From: ATX-6F1 sp943369485
GTDB taxonomy: Bacteria > Cyanobacteriota > Cyanobacteriia > PCC-6307 > Cyanobiaceae
Direction of reading: 5' to 3'
DNA: 64,000 nucleotides
NCBI GenBank assembly: GCA_943369485.1
Contig: CALRNH020000005.1
Coordinates: 124,001 to 188,000, forward strand
Shown here: piece by piece, positions 39,860-48,233 of the stretch
How the letters are laid out: the number at the start of each line of letters is the position of its first letter
Position numbering within the stretch: the first letter of the stretch is position 1
Translations under genes and position numbers: made by a program
Notes under the pieces: model-generated
Told to the model about the DNA's origin: nothing
The model's input: the letters and a program-made list of their open reading frames with translations, nothing else
Databases searched by the model: none

Positions 39860-42800
39860 ATGCCCGACCAGGCCCCACCCCCCGGCATCTACCAGCAACT
39901 CCTCACCGAGGGTCTGGAGCAGCAGTTACGCGACCTGCAAGCAACCCTTGTCGAAACCGACGGCCTAGATCCCCAGGAAGCCCCGCGCCTGTTGGCCCGG
40001 CACCTGGCGGGTCTGGCCCGCATTGCCCTGGAGCACCTGAGCGGTGGCGCCACCCCTGAGCACCAGCTGGAACTGGTGAACCAACTGGTGGGCCTGCTCC
40101 AGAGCCAGGCACCCCGCGCCATCTCATCGGCCGACCAGCTGCACCCCTCTGCCCGGCTTCTCTCGGAGATCCGGTCCACGGCGCTCCTGCCTGGCCAGGC
40201 CGAAACCATCCGCCCGTTCATCCCCCTGGCCGACAGCACCCTGCTGGTGAACGCCAGCGGCGAACCGTCGGTGGGGCAGGCGCTGATCCACGAAATCCCC
40301 TCCGCCCAGCGGATCGACCTGCTCTGCGCCTTCATCAAGTGGAGCGGCCTACGCCTGCTTCAGCCGGCGCTGTCTGCGTTTCTGCAGGCCCAGCCCCGCC
40401 GCCAGCTGCGGGTGCTCACCACCGTTTACCTGGGCGCCACCGACCGTCGCGCCCTCGATTGGCTGGTGGCCCACGGTGCCGAGGTGCGCGTCAGCTACGA
40501 CACCCGCCGCACCCGCCTGCACGCCAAAGCCTGGCTGTTCCATCGGCCTGGCCTCGCGGGCTCACCCCCTGCCTCCACCGCCTACATCGGCTCCTCCAAC
40601 CTCTCCACTGCCGCCTTGCACGACGGCCTGGAGTGGAACGTGCGCCTCTCCGCCCACGACAACGAGGGCATCCTGTCCAAGTTCCAGGCCGCCTTTGAGA
40701 GCTACTGGGAGGAGGGCGAGTTCGAGCCCTACCGGGCCAGCGAACTGGAGCAGGCCCGCTTTGATCGGGCCGTGCGCGAGGAGTCGGCGGGGGATTCAGC
40801 GGCGGACGCCACCCCGCTGAGCTTCTTCGACATCCGCCCCTACGCCTACCAGCAGGAGATCCTCGACAAGCTGTCGGCCGAGCGCAGCCTCCATGGCCGC
40901 TGGCGCAACCTGGTGGTGGCCGCCACCGGCACGGGCAAAACCGTGATCGCCGCCCTCGATTACGCCCGCCAGGCCGGTCCGGGTCACCCGAGCCTGCTGT
41001 TCGTGGCCCACCGGCGCGAAATCCTGCAGCAGAGCCTCGCCACCTTCCGCCAGGTGCTGCGCGATGGCTCCTTCGGCGAGCTGCTGGTGGATGGCCAGCG
41101 CCCCAGCCAGTGGCGCCATGTGTTCGCCTCGGTGCAGTCGCTCGCTGGGCTGGATCCGGCGGACCTGGCGCCGGACACGTTCGCCGTGGTGATCGTCGAT
41201 GAGTTCCACCACGCCGCATCCGCCAGCTACGAGCGCTGGCTGCGCCACCTGGCGCCCGTCCTGCTGCTGGGCCTCACCGCCACCCCTGAGCGCACCGGCG
41301 GCGAGGACATCCTCCATTGGTTTGACGGCCGCATCGCTGCTGAGCTGCGTCTCTGGAGCGCCTTGGAGCAGGGCCTGTTGTGCCCGTTCCACTACTTCGG
41401 CCTCCACGACGGCACCGACCTGTCGCGGATCGAATGGCGCCGCAACGGCTACGCCACAGAAGCCCTCTCCAACCTCTACACCGCCGACGACGCCCGCCTG
41501 CGCCTGATCCTGCGCGAACTGGCAGACAAGATCACCAACCTGGCGGCGATGCGGGCCCTGGGCTTCTGCGTGAGCGTGGAGCACGCCCATTGGATGGCCC
41601 GCAAGTTCGTGGCCGCCGGCCTGCGCGCCGCTGCCCTTGATGCCTCCAGCCCCCGGGAGCAGCGCGCCGAGCAGATCCGCCGCCTGCGCTCCGGCGAGCT
41701 GCAGATCCTGTTCACGGTGGATCTGTTCAACGAAGGCCTCGACATCCCCGAGATCGACACGGTGCTGTTCCTGCGCCCCACCGAGAGCGCGATCGTGTTC
41801 CTGCAGCAGCTCGGCCGCGGTCTGCGCCTGCACCCGTCCAAGAGTTGCCTCACGGTCTTGGACTTCATCGGCCAGGCCCACCGGAACTTCCGCTTCGACC
41901 TGCGCTACCGCGCCCTGCTCGGCGGCACGCGCGACCAGCTGGAACAGCAGATCAAAGACGGGTTTCCCTTCCTGCCGGCCGGCTGCAGCCTGCAGCTCGA
42001 TCGGGTGTCCAGCGAGAGGGTGCTGACCAACCTGCGGGAGTCGCTGCCCAGCCGGCGGCCCGAGTTGCTCAGAGAAGCCCGCCGCCTCGGGCGCGGTTCG
42101 CTGGCGAAATTGCTGGAAGGGCTCGGGATGGAGCTGGGGGAGTTTTACAAGGTGGCGGGGTCGTGGGCGTTGCTGCAGCGGGAGCTGGGTTGGGTAGCCG
42201 GGGCGGCCTCAGGGGAGCCCAGCGACGATGAAAAGCGGCTGGGGCGGGGGATCGCTGGCGGTTTGCTACATCTGGACGACCCCGAGCGGTTGCACTGGCT
42301 GGCGGATCAGCTGCGGCGACCCATGGCGCCCGATCCGGCGGGCTTCGATCCCGCCACCGAGCGCAGCTGGCGCATGCTGATGGCCCAGCTCTGGGGCAGC
42401 GGCCGGCAGCACCTGCCCCTGGCCGAGGCCCTCGTCCGGCTCTGGGCTGCCGCCGACCTCCGCGCCGAGCTGGTGGAGCTGTTCGATCTGCTGCACGAGC
42501 GCACCGACCGCCTTGTGAGCCCCATCGCCTGGGACCGCGCCGATCCGCCCCCCATTCCCCTGAAACTCCACGGCCGCTATTCCCGCGCCGAGGTGTTCGC
42601 CGCCTTTGGGTTGTTGAACGAGGCCCGCCCGTTCCCAGGCCGGGAGGGAGTCTTCTTCGATGAAGCCACCCAGTGCGACGTCTTCTTCATCACCCTCAAG
42701 AAGTCCGAGCGTCTCTTCTCCCCCACCACCCGCTACAACGACTACGCCATCTCCCCGTGGGAGTTCCACTGGGAGAGCCAGAGCCTCACCCGGGAAGCCT

Positions 42801-43021
42801 CACCCACCGGGCAGAGATACATCCACCACGCCGAGCGGGGCAGCCGGGTGCTGTTGATGGTTCGGGAGGAGAACAAGCGTGGCGGGGTGACGCTGCCGTT
42901 TCTGTGCCTGGGGTTCGCGGATTACGTGAGCCACGAGGGCGAGCGGCCTATGGCGATCCGTTGGCGGATGCACAGGGCGATTCCGGGGGGCTTCTACCCG
43001 GAGCTGGCGGTGGCGGTTTAG
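39860..43021 (+). CDS. PLD nuclease-SF2 helicase-DUF3427 protein
   Basis: The 1053-aa protein has three parts. Residues about 85-290 form a phospholipase-D-like nuclease (HAK at 221-223, then YIGSSNLSTAAL). Residues about 315-720 form an SF2 helicase with GTGKT (Lys360), DEFH (447-450), LTATPER, FNEGLDIPEIDTVLFLRPTES and QLGRGLRLH. The C-terminal about 300 residues are DUF3427 (RYNDYAISPWEFHWESQS, ...HAERGSRVLLMVRE). This domain order occurs in single-protein defence factors and restriction-like systems; DNA cleavage driven by translocation is the inferred activity. It is divergent from the HEPN gene. Confidence 0.9.
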   Translation: MPDQAPPPGIYQQLLTEGLEQQLRDLQATLVETDGLDPQEAPRLLARHLAGLARIALEHLSGGATPEHQLELVNQLVGLLQSQAPRAISSADQLHPSARLLSEIRSTALLPGQAETIRPFIPLADSTLLVNASGEPSVGQALIHEIPSAQRIDLLCAFIKWSGLRLLQPALSAFLQAQPRRQLRVLTTVYLGATDRRALDWLVAHGAEVRVSYDTRRTRLHAKAWLFHRPGLAGSPPASTAYIGSSNLSTAALHDGLEWNVRLSAHDNEGILSKFQAAFESYWEEGEFEPYRASELEQARFDRAVREESAGDSAADATPLSFFDIRPYAYQQEILDKLSAERSLHGRWRNLVVAATGTGKTVIAALDYARQAGPGHPSLLFVAHRREILQQSLATFRQVLRDGSFGELLVDGQRPSQWRHVFASVQSLAGLDPADLAPDTFAVVIVDEFHHAASASYERWLRHLAPVLLLGLTATPERTGGEDILHWFDGRIAAELRLWSALEQGLLCPFHYFGLHDGTDLSRIEWRRNGYATEALSNLYTADDARLRLILRELADKITNLAAMRALGFCVSVEHAHWMARKFVAAGLRAAALDASSPREQRAEQIRRLRSGELQILFTVDLFNEGLDIPEIDTVLFLRPTESAIVFLQQLGRGLRLHPSKSCLTVLDFIGQAHRNFRFDLRYRALLGGTRDQLEQQIKDGFPFLPAGCSLQLDRVSSERVLTNLRESLPSRRPELLREARRLGRGSLAKLLEGLGMELGEFYKVAGSWALLQRELGWVAGAASGEPSDDEKRLGRGIAGGLLHLDDPERLHWLADQLRRPMAPDPAGFDPATERSWRMLMAQLWGSGRQHLPLAEALVRLWAAADLRAELVELFDLLHERTDRLVSPIAWDRADPPPIPLKLHGRYSRAEVFAAFGLLNEARPFPGREGVFFDEATQCDVFFITLKKSERLFSPTTRYNDYAISPWEFHWESQSLTREASPTGQRYIHHAERGSRVLLMVREENKRGGVTLPFLCLGFADYVSHEGERPMAIRWRMHRAIPGGFYPELAVAV

Positions 43022-43064
43022 CGTCGGATCAAATCTCACACCGCACGACAGGCCTGGAGCGCCC

Positions 43065-43352
43065 ATGCGTCTTGCCGAGCTGCAGCAACTGGCCCCCCAG
43101 CTCCATGAGCTGCTTGCCCGCCATGGCGCCAGCAATCCTGCGGTGTTCGGATCCGTGGCGCGGGATCAGGCTTCGCCCAGCAGCGATGTGGATCTGCTCG
43201 TGGACCTTCCGGCCGGCGCCAGCCTGTTCGACCGTGTCGAACTGAAATCGGCTCTGGAGGATCTGCTCCTCACCCGGGTGGATCTGATTCGCCGCCGCAA
43301 CCTCAAGCCCGATCTCAAGGCCACTGTGGAAGCCGAAGCCATCTCCCTGTGA
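43065..43352 (+). CDS. mntA: MntA-like nucleotidyltransferase antitoxin
   Basis: The 95-aa protein has GSX10DXD (GSVARDQASPSSDVDLLVD) and the third acidic position in LLLTRVDLIRRRNLKP. It should AMPylate and silence the HepT toxin encoded next, with a 1-bp overlap (TGATG). It begins 43 bp after the DUF3427 helicase and may be read from the same transcript. It is distinct from the pair at 27692-28344. Confidence 0.92.
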   Translation: MRLAELQQLAPQLHELLARHGASNPAVFGSVARDQASPSSDVDLLVDLPAGASLFDRVELKSALEDLLLTRVDLIRRRNLKPDLKATVEAEAISL

Positions 43353-43684
43353 TGGACGCAAGAGATCGCCAGGTTCTTGTCGATATCCGTGGCGTGCTGG
43401 ATCGGGCTCTCGGCTACCCGATTGACAGCGAAGAAACGTTCTTCGCCAAGGATTACCTCCAGGATGCCGTGATCCGTTGTCTCGAGATTCTCGGCGAGGC
43501 CACCAAACGCCTCAGACCTGAGTTGCGTCTGCTTCACCCCGATCTGCCCTGGCGGGCCATGGCAGGGATGCGAGATGTCCTGATTCACGCCTACGACCAG
43601 GTGGATCTTGAAGAGGTCTGGATGGCCTATCAGCGCTTTGCAGAGATCCGTCGCCAGATCGATGCGATCCTCAATGAGAGCTGA
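43352..43684 (+). CDS. hepT: HepT-like HEPN toxin
   Basis: The 110-aa protein carries RX4HXY as RDVLIHAY (about residues 73-80) and the family helix DAVIRCLEILGEATKRL. ATG 43352 is used; the GTG at 43349 is equally possible. Complete RNase toxin of the MntA/HepT class. The following 150 bp hold a frame (ADAASYREGVLALQSSATDLLFITLRKRH, from 43674) that reads like a fragment of another gene. Confidence 0.9.
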   Translation: MDARDRQVLVDIRGVLDRALGYPIDSEETFFAKDYLQDAVIRCLEILGEATKRLRPELRLLHPDLPWRAMAGMRDVLIHAYDQVDLEEVWMAYQRFAEIRRQIDAILNES

Positions 43685-43770
43685 TGCCGCCAGCTACCGC
43701 GAAGGCGTGCTCGCTCTCCAGAGCAGCGCCACCGACCTGCTGTTCATCACCCTGCGCAAGCGTCACCGAG

Positions 43771-43811
43771 GCTACTCACGATGCATGCAAATCGCATGCG
43801 CCGCGAGTAGC
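43771..43811. promoter_or_regulatory. 41-bp palindromic operator upstream of vapBC
   Basis: Left arm GCTACTCACGATGCATGC and right arm GCATGCGCCGCGAGTAGC pair at 15 of 18 positions around an AAATC spacer. It ends 23 bp before the antitoxin ATG at 43835. The size and position fit cooperative binding by a VapB dimer pair or VapBC octamer for autorepression. Confidence 0.65.
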
Positions 43812-43834
43812 CTGGTTTCACGACTGGCGCAGCC

Positions 43835-44080
43835 ATGCCATCCCTGCAGATCCGCGACCTGCCTGAGCCGCTGCACCGGTTGCTGCAGCACCGCGCCCAG
43901 GCCCACAAGCGCAGCATCAGCCAGCAGGCGCTGGTGGATCTCGAGGCCATCGCCGGCGATGATGCGCGCGAGCGTCGCCGCCTGGTGCTCGATCGCATCG
44001 CCCGGCGCGGGCCCCTGGCCACAGCGCTGGCCGGAGATCAGACACCGGAAGCGCTGATCCGCGCCGACCGCGAGCGCTGA
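43835..44080 (+). CDS. vapB: FitA/VapB-type antitoxin
   Basis: The 81-aa protein begins MPSLQIRDLPEPLHRLLQHRAQAHKRSISQQALVDLE, a ribbon-helix-helix DNA-binding domain of the FitA type, and ends with a charged toxin-binding tail. Its stop overlaps the toxin start by 1 bp (TGATG). The palindrome at 43771-43811 is its likely operator. Confidence 0.9.
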   Translation: MPSLQIRDLPEPLHRLLQHRAQAHKRSISQQALVDLEAIAGDDARERRRLVLDRIARRGPLATALAGDQTPEALIRADRER

Positions 44081-44472
44081 TGGCCCTCGCCTGCGTTCTC
44101 GATGCCTCGGCTGCCGTGCGGCTGATTCTTGGTGATCCCGCCGCTGCTGCCGTGGCGGAGCAGATCCAAGAGGCGGCCCTGGTGATGGCCCCGGAACTGA
44201 TGCTCAGCGAGGTGGCCAACACCCTCTGGAAACTGCACCGCGCCAGGAAGTTGGCTGATCTCGATCCCCAGCAGTTGCTGGCCGATGCCAGCGATCTGGT
44301 GGATCGGGTGGAACCCGATCGCCACCTGCAGGCCGAGGCCCTTGCCCTGGCCTGCCATCACAATCACCCGGTCTACGACTGCCTCTATCTGGCGCTCGCC
44401 CGGCGGGAAGCCGCCACCTTGATCAGCATGGATCGTCGCTTGCAGCAGCTGGCCGAGCGGGTGCTGCCCTGA
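44080..44472 (+). CDS. vapC: PIN toxin (VapC family)
   Basis: The 130-aa protein begins MALACVLDASAAVRLILGD (first Asp at residue 8), has Glu in MLSEVANTLWKL, Asp in HNHPVYDCLYLALA and Asp in LISMDRRLQQLAE. All PIN acidic positions are filled. It is the last gene of the stretch of TA and nuclease genes and is convergent with selO, whose stop lies 8 bp away. Confidence 0.92.
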   Translation: MALACVLDASAAVRLILGDPAAAAVAEQIQEAALVMAPELMLSEVANTLWKLHRARKLADLDPQQLLADASDLVDRVEPDRHLQAEALALACHHNHPVYDCLYLALARREAATLISMDRRLQQLAERVLP

Positions 44473-44479
44473 GCGCCCT

Positions 44480-46189
44480 TCAGGACGAACAGCTGTAGTG
44501 GGACACGCCTCCAGCATTGAAGAATTCCCTGGGCTTCAGACGGTCATACGTCGCCTCTAGCTCAGGTGAGAGTTCGTCGTAGGGATGGCTGAACACCTCC
44601 TGCAACTCCTGGATCGCTCTGAACTCACCTTGCGCCGCCTGTTCATAGGCGGGGGCGATCAGCCATTCGCGCCAGGTGACGTTCGGGTTGACGCGTTTCA
44701 TCGCAGCGGAGGTCTCGCGGGGGTCACCGCTGCTGGTGACCTGATCCCGCCACCGTTGCAGCCACTGCGTCCATTGCGCATCGAGCTGCTCTGAGCTCGG
44801 CAGATAGAAGCTCTCCTTCAGGGCCGAGACCTGCTCGGGGATGTCCGACAGCCGGCGGAAAAAGATCGTGTAGTCAACCTTGGAGAGCACCATCAGCTCC
44901 AGCAGTTCATCCACCAGCGCGGCGTCGTAGTGGCTCAGGCCGAGCTTGCTGGCCCACATCGCCTCGAGCTCCTGCTGCATCGCTCCTGCGAAGCCCTCCC
45001 GGATCTGATCGAGCCGCGCCAGGGCCTCTGTGTTGTCCTCGAGCAGCAGCCGGAGGGAAGCCCAGAACATCTGGTAGTTGACCTCGGCCGCCGCCGGTTG
45101 GTTGAAGAAGCAGAAATGCTCGCCGCCGCCGGTCCAGGGCTGAAAGCGGGGATCGAACAATTCGCAGAAGCCGAAGGGGCCGTAGTCGAGGGTGTAGCCA
45201 CCGGCCGCGCAGTTGTCGCTGTTGAAATTGCCCTGGCAGTAGCCCACGCGGATCCAGTTCGCCATCAGGGCGGTGAGCCGTCCGCGGAACAACTCCGCCA
45301 GCTCCACCACCTGATCGCTGAACTCCAGGCTCGGATCAATCTCCGGCCGGTAGTTGCGCTCGATCAGGTGCGCCACGATCATCCGCAGCTCATTCAGCGC
45401 CTCCGGATGGGCGCCGCTGCGGGCGCGACGGGCGAACAGCTCCAGCTGTCCCACCCGCAGAAACGATGGCGCCACCCGTGTGGTGATCGCCGCCGGGTTG
45501 TCCACCAGGATGTCGGGATCGAACGACCGGGAGTTCGGGGAGTACCAGGGCCTGCGCACGGTTTCCGCTCGCGACATCAAGAGGGTCAGCGAGCGTGAGG
45601 TGGGAACCCCCAGGGCGTGCATGAACTCCTGCGCCAGAAACTCACGCACGCTGGAGCGAAGCACGGCGCGTCCATCGGCGCCACGGCAGTAGGGCGTCGG
45701 GCCACCGCCTTTCAGCTGCATCTCCCAGCGCCTTCCGTTGAAGACACCTTCGAACACGGAAATGGCCCGGCCATCGCCGTAGCCGTTTCCTGTTCCGAAC
45801 GGGCACTGCTGGATGTACTCGGTGCCGTAGATCGAGAGGGCATAACCGGTGGCCCAGCCGAACGGGCGCATCGGCTCTGTGGCCACGCTGATGTCGCCGG
45901 AAAACAGACGGCGGAACGACTCGTCGTGGGCCAGCGCATCGCTCAGGCCCAGCTCGCCAAAGAGGGTTCGGCTGTACGTCACGAGCTCCGGGGCTGGAAG
46001 CGGGGTTGGCGACACCGGCACGTAATGACCGGAGAACACCTGGCGGGGCCGGTGATCGTGGCCATCGCCGGTGGCCTGGGGATCCGCCTGCAGGCAATCC
46101 AGCAGCGAATAGTCGGCCCGTTGGGCAAACTCCGCGAACGTGGCGGTTTGCACTGTGGTCGGAGCGGCTGTCGGAACTGTGGTCGTCAC
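44480..46189 (-). CDS. selO: SelO/YdiU family protein adenylyltransferase
   Basis: The 569-aa protein is a pseudokinase-fold enzyme that transfers AMP from ATP to protein Ser, Thr or Tyr residues. Family landmarks are visible: MRPFGWATGYALSIYG, EMQLKGGGPTPYCRGADGRAVLRSSVREFLAQEFMHALGVPTSRSL, the catalytic NFNSDNCAAGGYTLDYGPFGF and NPNVTWREWLIAPAYEQA. The Cys-rich end (SHYSCSS) replaces the selenocysteine motif of vertebrate SelO. GTG 46189 is chosen because conserved sequence begins there; the open frame continues into the divergent gene's leader. Confidence 0.92.
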   Translation of the reverse strand: MTTTVPTAAPTTVQTATFAEFAQRADYSLLDCLQADPQATGDGHDHRPRQVFSGHYVPVSPTPLPAPELVTYSRTLFGELGLSDALAHDESFRRLFSGDISVATEPMRPFGWATGYALSIYGTEYIQQCPFGTGNGYGDGRAISVFEGVFNGRRWEMQLKGGGPTPYCRGADGRAVLRSSVREFLAQEFMHALGVPTSRSLTLLMSRAETVRRPWYSPNSRSFDPDILVDNPAAITTRVAPSFLRVGQLELFARRARSGAHPEALNELRMIVAHLIERNYRPEIDPSLEFSDQVVELAELFRGRLTALMANWIRVGYCQGNFNSDNCAAGGYTLDYGPFGFCELFDPRFQPWTGGGEHFCFFNQPAAAEVNYQMFWASLRLLLEDNTEALARLDQIREGFAGAMQQELEAMWASKLGLSHYDAALVDELLELMVLSKVDYTIFFRRLSDIPEQVSALKESFYLPSSEQLDAQWTQWLQRWRDQVTSSGDPRETSAAMKRVNPNVTWREWLIAPAYEQAAQGEFRAIQELQEVFSHPYDELSPELEATYDRLKPREFFNAGGVSHYSCSS

Positions 46190-46352
46190 GGGTCTCTCGG
46201 GGCTTTGAGCGGCCTGGGCAGGGCCCTGAGGCTGAAGGCCCCATCCTGGCGAAGCGGACCCCATCGGTGGGTCGGCGGGGCACGGCACACTGAACCGACC
46301 CCAGGGGCATGGGTTGGGTCTGCCCGTTTCGCTGCGTCCGGGGTCCGGTTCG

Positions 46353-47036
46353 ATGCTTCTGAGCTGCATGAGAGAGCTGGGCGTTGCGGGGTGCCGCTCC
46401 CTGGCCGCGGGCCTGACCGTGGGCCTGACCTTGAGCGCGGCAGCGGTGCAGGCGGCCCCCAACGGCACCTGGCTGTCGCAGCCCCAGATCTGGTACTACG
46501 CCTCCAGGCAGTCGCTGAACGGGGTCATGGCCGAGATCCGTGGCAATGACTTCAAGGTGGTGTTCCTCGACGTCCGCAAGGTGTCGGACCTGATGCAGAG
46601 GGAGACGGCCCAGGCGGCGCGGCGCCAGGGACTGCTGCCCGTGGTGTGGGTGCAGTCCCCCCAGTACCGGGCCCTGGGGATCAGCGATCTGGTGCAGGAA
46701 GCCCGCCACGGCGACGGGATCCAGGTGGACGATCACTTCTTCGCCAACTACTCCCTGGAGGACTTCTACCTGCTGCGTCGGCTGTACCCCAAACCCATCT
46801 TCTGCAGCATCCAGCCGTTTCAGGCCAGCCTGGTTCCCACGGCGGGCTGCAACCAGCTCGATGTGCAGTGCTACAGCGCCAAGCAGTTCCAGCAGTGCCT
46901 CAGGCTGGCCAATCGGCTCGGCGCCGTGGTGAGTCTCTCCAGCGAGAACACCCTCAGGTACCGGAGCCAGCTCGGCGACAGATCCTTCAACACCTTTCTC
47001 TGGCAGGGGCCCGAGAGCACGATCCCGATCCCGTAG
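46353..47036 (+). CDS. secreted hypothetical protein, 227 aa (TIM-barrel-like)
   Basis: A signal peptide (SLAAGLTVGLTLSAAAVQAAP) precedes a domain with alternating strand-helix segments: KVVFLDVRKVSDL, GLLPVVWVQSPQYR, GDGIQVDDHFF, PKPIFCSIQPF and LGAVVSLSSEN. The order and the VDDH strand resemble the glycosidase-like protein at 9765 and suggest a short glycosyl-hydrolase-like barrel in the periplasm. Activity unknown. Divergent from selO. Confidence 0.65.
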   Translation: MLLSCMRELGVAGCRSLAAGLTVGLTLSAAAVQAAPNGTWLSQPQIWYYASRQSLNGVMAEIRGNDFKVVFLDVRKVSDLMQRETAQAARRQGLLPVVWVQSPQYRALGISDLVQEARHGDGIQVDDHFFANYSLEDFYLLRRLYPKPIFCSIQPFQASLVPTAGCNQLDVQCYSAKQFQQCLRLANRLGAVVSLSSENTLRYRSQLGDRSFNTFLWQGPESTIPIP

Positions 47037-47121
47037 GTGGAGAAGTCGGAGCGATCGCCTCGGCGGTGGTCGCCATGGCGTGGATGGAAGGGAAGAAACA
47101 CTGACCAACCTGGACGAAGCC

Positions 47122-47580
47122 TCAGCCGCTGGTTGACTCGGATTGACGCTCTTCAAGCCTCTGACAGGTTCCTTTCATCGTCAGTGCGCTGGGTTCGAGA
47201 TCAGTAAAGGAACCGGTCTCGCTGGTATAGGTGAGATGTTCCAGGTCCACGCTATGGCTCTCCCATTCCATCTGCGGCCGATACCGCTTAACCTCCCAGC
47301 GGACCTCCCGGGGAGAGATGCTCACGCTGATCTCATCAACCAGACCCTTTGCATCAGGATCCGGGTTGGGATCCGACTTGAATGTGTTGATCTTGTCCAA
47401 CGTTCGTGGATCCAGTTCCTGCACTTCGGCCTCGCGGGGAATGACGCGAACGGCCTTCGACAATCCACCCTCCAGCTGGCAGCCCAGAAGGAAAGGCTCC
47501 GGCTTCAGGAACTTGTCACAGCCTGCTATGAGTGGGGCCAACATCACAAGCACCAGGTTTCTTTTCCAGGGTGTGAGCAT
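47122..47580 (-). CDS. lipoprotein, 152 aa
   Basis: The signal peptide LVLVMLAPLIAGC ends in a lipobox (LIAGC, Cys about residue 21), so the protein should be anchored to a membrane facing the periplasm. The mature part is acidic and beta-rich with two further Cys (LLGCQLEGG, KGTCQRLEE). No family recognised. It is convergent with the secreted protein upstream. Confidence 0.7.
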   Translation of the reverse strand: MLTPWKRNLVLVMLAPLIAGCDKFLKPEPFLLGCQLEGGLSKAVRVIPREAEVQELDPRTLDKINTFKSDPNPDPDAKGLVDEISVSISPREVRWEVKRYRPQMEWESHSVDLEHLTYTSETGSFTDLEPSALTMKGTCQRLEERQSESTSG

Positions 47581-47732
47581 CAGCGTTGATCCCGACCGTG
47601 ACGCCCAATACCTCTACGACCCCATGGGCAGAAATGGGCCTGGCCGCTGAATGACCCGCGCATTAATGTCACGTCTTGGGCTCAGCGGATCGACGATCCG
47701 ATCAGCCCGCCCAGGCAGTTGGTCCAGCAGGC

Positions 47733-48233
47733 ATGACCTACACGGAATTCCTCGGCTATCTGCTCCTTAGACTGCTGGTCCAGCTGGTGCTGGTGTACTT
47801 GCTCTCCGGGTTCATTGGTGCGCTCAGCGGCACCGCCATCGATGCCGTCCGTGCCCGGGGGGACACCACCACGCAGGCGCGGCAGGGCGCCCTGCTCGCC
47901 GGCCTGGCCCTGGCCGCCTCCCCCTTCGTCTCCCTTCCCCATGGGCTGGCGCGGGGCAGCGCCTACATCCCCTCACCCGTTTCGGAGAACGCCCCTTCCT
48001 TTTCCGCCGGCCTCCACATCGGCCAGCTGGTCCATCTCGTCCTGATGCTCAGCCTCGTCTGCGGGACCGGGGCTGTGCTCGGCAGCACCGTGTTCTGCCG
48101 GAGCCTGCGGCGGGCTGGCGAAGCCCGCATCTTCAGCATCGCCTGTGGGCTCTTTGCCGTGATGGCGGCGATGCTGGTGCTTGGTTACTTCCTTGATTGC
48201 CACGGCCTCGATGACCCCTCGCTCTGCCGCTGA
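47733..48233 (+). CDS. membrane protein, 166 aa
   Basis: From ATG 47733 the protein has four hydrophobic segments (about 8-35, 50-66, 92-113 and 130-152) with short loops and a C-terminal Cys pair (LDCHGLDDPSLC). No family recognised. Its end overlaps the start of the next gene by 23 bp, indicating a common transcript. Confidence 0.6.
   Translation: MTYTEFLGYLLLRLLVQLVLVYLLSGFIGALSGTAIDAVRARGDTTTQARQGALLAGLALAASPFVSLPHGLARGSAYIPSPVSENAPSFSAGLHIGQLVHLVLMLSLVCGTGAVLGSTVFCRSLRRAGEARIFSIACGLFAVMAAMLVLGYFLDCHGLDDPSLCR

Noticed and set aside
43674..43834. Extra gene after hepT (RADAASYREGVLALQSS...)
   Set aside because: The first about 30 codons look coding, but the frame then runs through the operator palindrome and out of frame over vapB; at best a relic.
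45642..47156. 504-aa frame antisense to the secreted protein and over selO
   Set aside because: The selO frame has conserved motifs over its whole length; this frame is Arg/Gln-rich without a domain.
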